From DATFXM01 sp035315885 (GTDB lineage: Bacteria; Acidobacteriota; Blastocatellia; UBA7656), in the NCBI GenBank assembly GCA_035315885.1, contig DATFXM010000070.1:1-33317 (forward strand): a stretch of DNA of 33,317 nt, in the 5' to 3' direction. Under the pieces are notes generated by a model. That model searched no databases and was not told where the DNA came from. It saw only the letters and a list, made by a program, of their open reading frames with translations. Both the position numbers and the translations under genes were made by a program. How positions within the stretch are numbered: the first letter of the stretch is position 1; each line of letters starts with the position of its first letter. Below, one piece after another: positions 32,520 to 33,317 of this stretch.

Positions 32520-33128
32520 TTGCGCCAAGAGAACAAGAGAGCTTGCGCGAGAGCAGAGGTTGGGGATTTCGCAACGCAGGTCACTCGGTTGTTGGCGGCC
32601 GGCCTGTGGGTGCTTGCCGCCGGGTCGCTCGCTCTCACACTGGCCGGCTACATTCCTTCCGCAATGGAGCGCAGCACTGAGCAGAGTGCGCTGAGTGATT
32701 TTGATCGTCAGTTCCTGACCAAAACTGCACTCGCCAACATCGCCCAGATACAGCTTGGAGAGCTTGCGGTAGCACGAGGGGAAAACAGCGAGGTCCGGCA
32801 GTTCGGAAGGCGCATGGCGGTAGAACATACACGCACGCTCGCCGATGCTAATGCGATCGCCTCGCAGAAATCTTTTGCGCTGCCAAAAGGGGCGGACAAA
32901 GAACAGCGAGCGACTCGGGAAAAACTTGACAGGCTGTCAGGGGCGGTATTCGATCACGCATACATCGAGATAGCGACGAAGCTACTCGAAGACGCGGTTG
33001 AGCTCTTCCAGCGCGAGGCTACGGAGGGGGACGATGCTGAAGTGAAGGAATGGGCCACGAGTATTCTGCCTCTTCTTCGTGATCACCTTCAGATGGCAAG
33101 GAGCATCGCTTCGAAGCTGGGGGTGTAG
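32520..33128 (+). CDS. DUF4142 protein with N-terminal membrane anchor
   Basis: A 202-residue paralogue of the DUF4142 protein at 25802. The TTG at 32520 is chosen because GGAGGG (32507-32512) lies 7 nt before it; an upstream TTG at 32472 lacks such a site. The N-terminus is basic, then hydrophobic (LLAAGLWVLAAGSLALTLAGYI, about 24-45), an uncleaved anchor or long signal. The DUF4142 bundle runs from about 58 to 202 (DFDRQFLTKTALANIAQIQLGELA ... QFGRRMAVEHTRTLADANAIA ... LPLLRDHLQMARSIASKLG). The His and acidic positions match the paralogue (VEHT, RDHLQMA). It lacks the Pro/Gln/Lys linker of the paralogue. It is followed directly by heptamer repeats and no further gene is visible. Confidence 0.85.
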   Translation: MRQENKRACARAEVGDFATQVTRLLAAGLWVLAAGSLALTLAGYIPSAMERSTEQSALSDFDRQFLTKTALANIAQIQLGELAVARGENSEVRQFGRRMAVEHTRTLADANAIASQKSFALPKGADKEQRATREKLDRLSGAVFDHAYIEIATKLLEDAVELFQREATEGDDAEVKEWATSILPLLRDHLQMARSIASKLGV

Positions 33129-33129
33129 G

Positions 33130-33192
33130 GAGTTCGGAGTTCTGAGTCCTGAATTCTGAGTTCTGAGTCCTGAGTTCTGAGTCCTGAGTCCT
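33130..33192. repeat. Heptamer satellite, nine units of GAGTTCT/GAGTCCT
   Basis: Nine 7-bp units in register (GAGTTCG, GAGTTCT, GAGTCCT, GAATTCT, GAGTTCT and so on) begin 1 nt after the DUF4142 stop codon. No facing arm is seen before the window ends. Confidence 0.9.
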
Positions 33193-33198
33193 GGGTCA

Positions 33199-33317
33199 CA
33201 ACCCCGAAGGGGGTTGCAGATCCGAGTCCAGGGTTGCCGACCGCGGCCAGCCTCTCGGAGAAATAAACCGACCGTCGCCACACTGAGGCCGCGCAGCGGG
33301 CGACAGAGTGTAGCCCC
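33199..33317. repeat. Palindrome and fourth copy of the REP-like A unit at the window edge
   Basis: CAACCCC (33199-33205) and GGGGTTG (33210-33216) form a perfect 7-bp hairpin. Then unit A (GCGCAGCGGGCGACA core, 33285-33305) and TAGCCCC, the beginning of unit B, match the array at 23579-23818. The repeat is cut by the end of the window. Confidence 0.7.

Overview
The window most likely comes from an Acidobacteriota chromosome (Blastocatellia-like). Three protein types typical of that phylum occur together: an 817-residue duplicated ABC permease of the ADOP type (2887-5340), a secreted 'VWFA-related' protein (7199-9286, minus) and a 1169-residue Oar/CarboxypepD_reg TonB-dependent receptor (18345-21854, minus). 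DNA is moderately GC-rich. I see no tRNA, rRNA, CRISPR array, transposase or phage genes.

Layout. 1-1127: tail of an unknown gene with a good intrinsic terminator, then a PP2C Ser/Thr phosphatase. 1333-2624 (minus): a translationally coupled pair, a protein with an HELLE motif followed by an isochorismatase-fold hydrolase lacking the catalytic Cys. 2887-5340: ADOP permease. 5478-9286 (minus): secreted acidic-tailed protein, multi-pass membrane protein, VWFA-related protein.

9529-23376 (minus) is a co-oriented carbohydrate locus. In transcription order it holds a ROK repressor, an Oar-type TonB receptor, a GH67 alpha-glucuronidase with a CBM-like tail, a GH3 beta-glycosidase, a PQQ dehydrogenase with an inserted cytochrome c, and a secreted nucleoside hydrolase. 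The likely theme is capture and breakdown of glucuronoxylan or similar hemicellulose, with periplasmic oxidation of a released sugar. A dyad, TAGTT-N9-AACWA, occurs both at the ROK promoter (23489-23507) and upstream of the TonB receptor (22101-22119). It is a strong candidate for the ROK operator.

24313-33128: envelope-stress type small proteins (YqjE-like holin III, DUF883-like), a DUF4142 protein, two single-domain response regulators overlapping tail to tail, a NarL-type regulator overlapping a large CheB-CheR-PAS-histidine kinase fusion, and a second DUF4142 protein.

The most unusual feature is a set of short-unit (7- and 8-bp) satellite repeats of at least five different sequences. Most lie between genes and several are built as facing inverted pairs with a purine-rich 5' arm. 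Two 8-bp arrays reach into the 5' ends of the PQQ dehydrogenase and GH67 genes and seem to supply or replace their start regions. A separate composite palindromic (REP-like) repeat with a 78-bp period lies at 23579-23818 and recurs at the right edge of the window.
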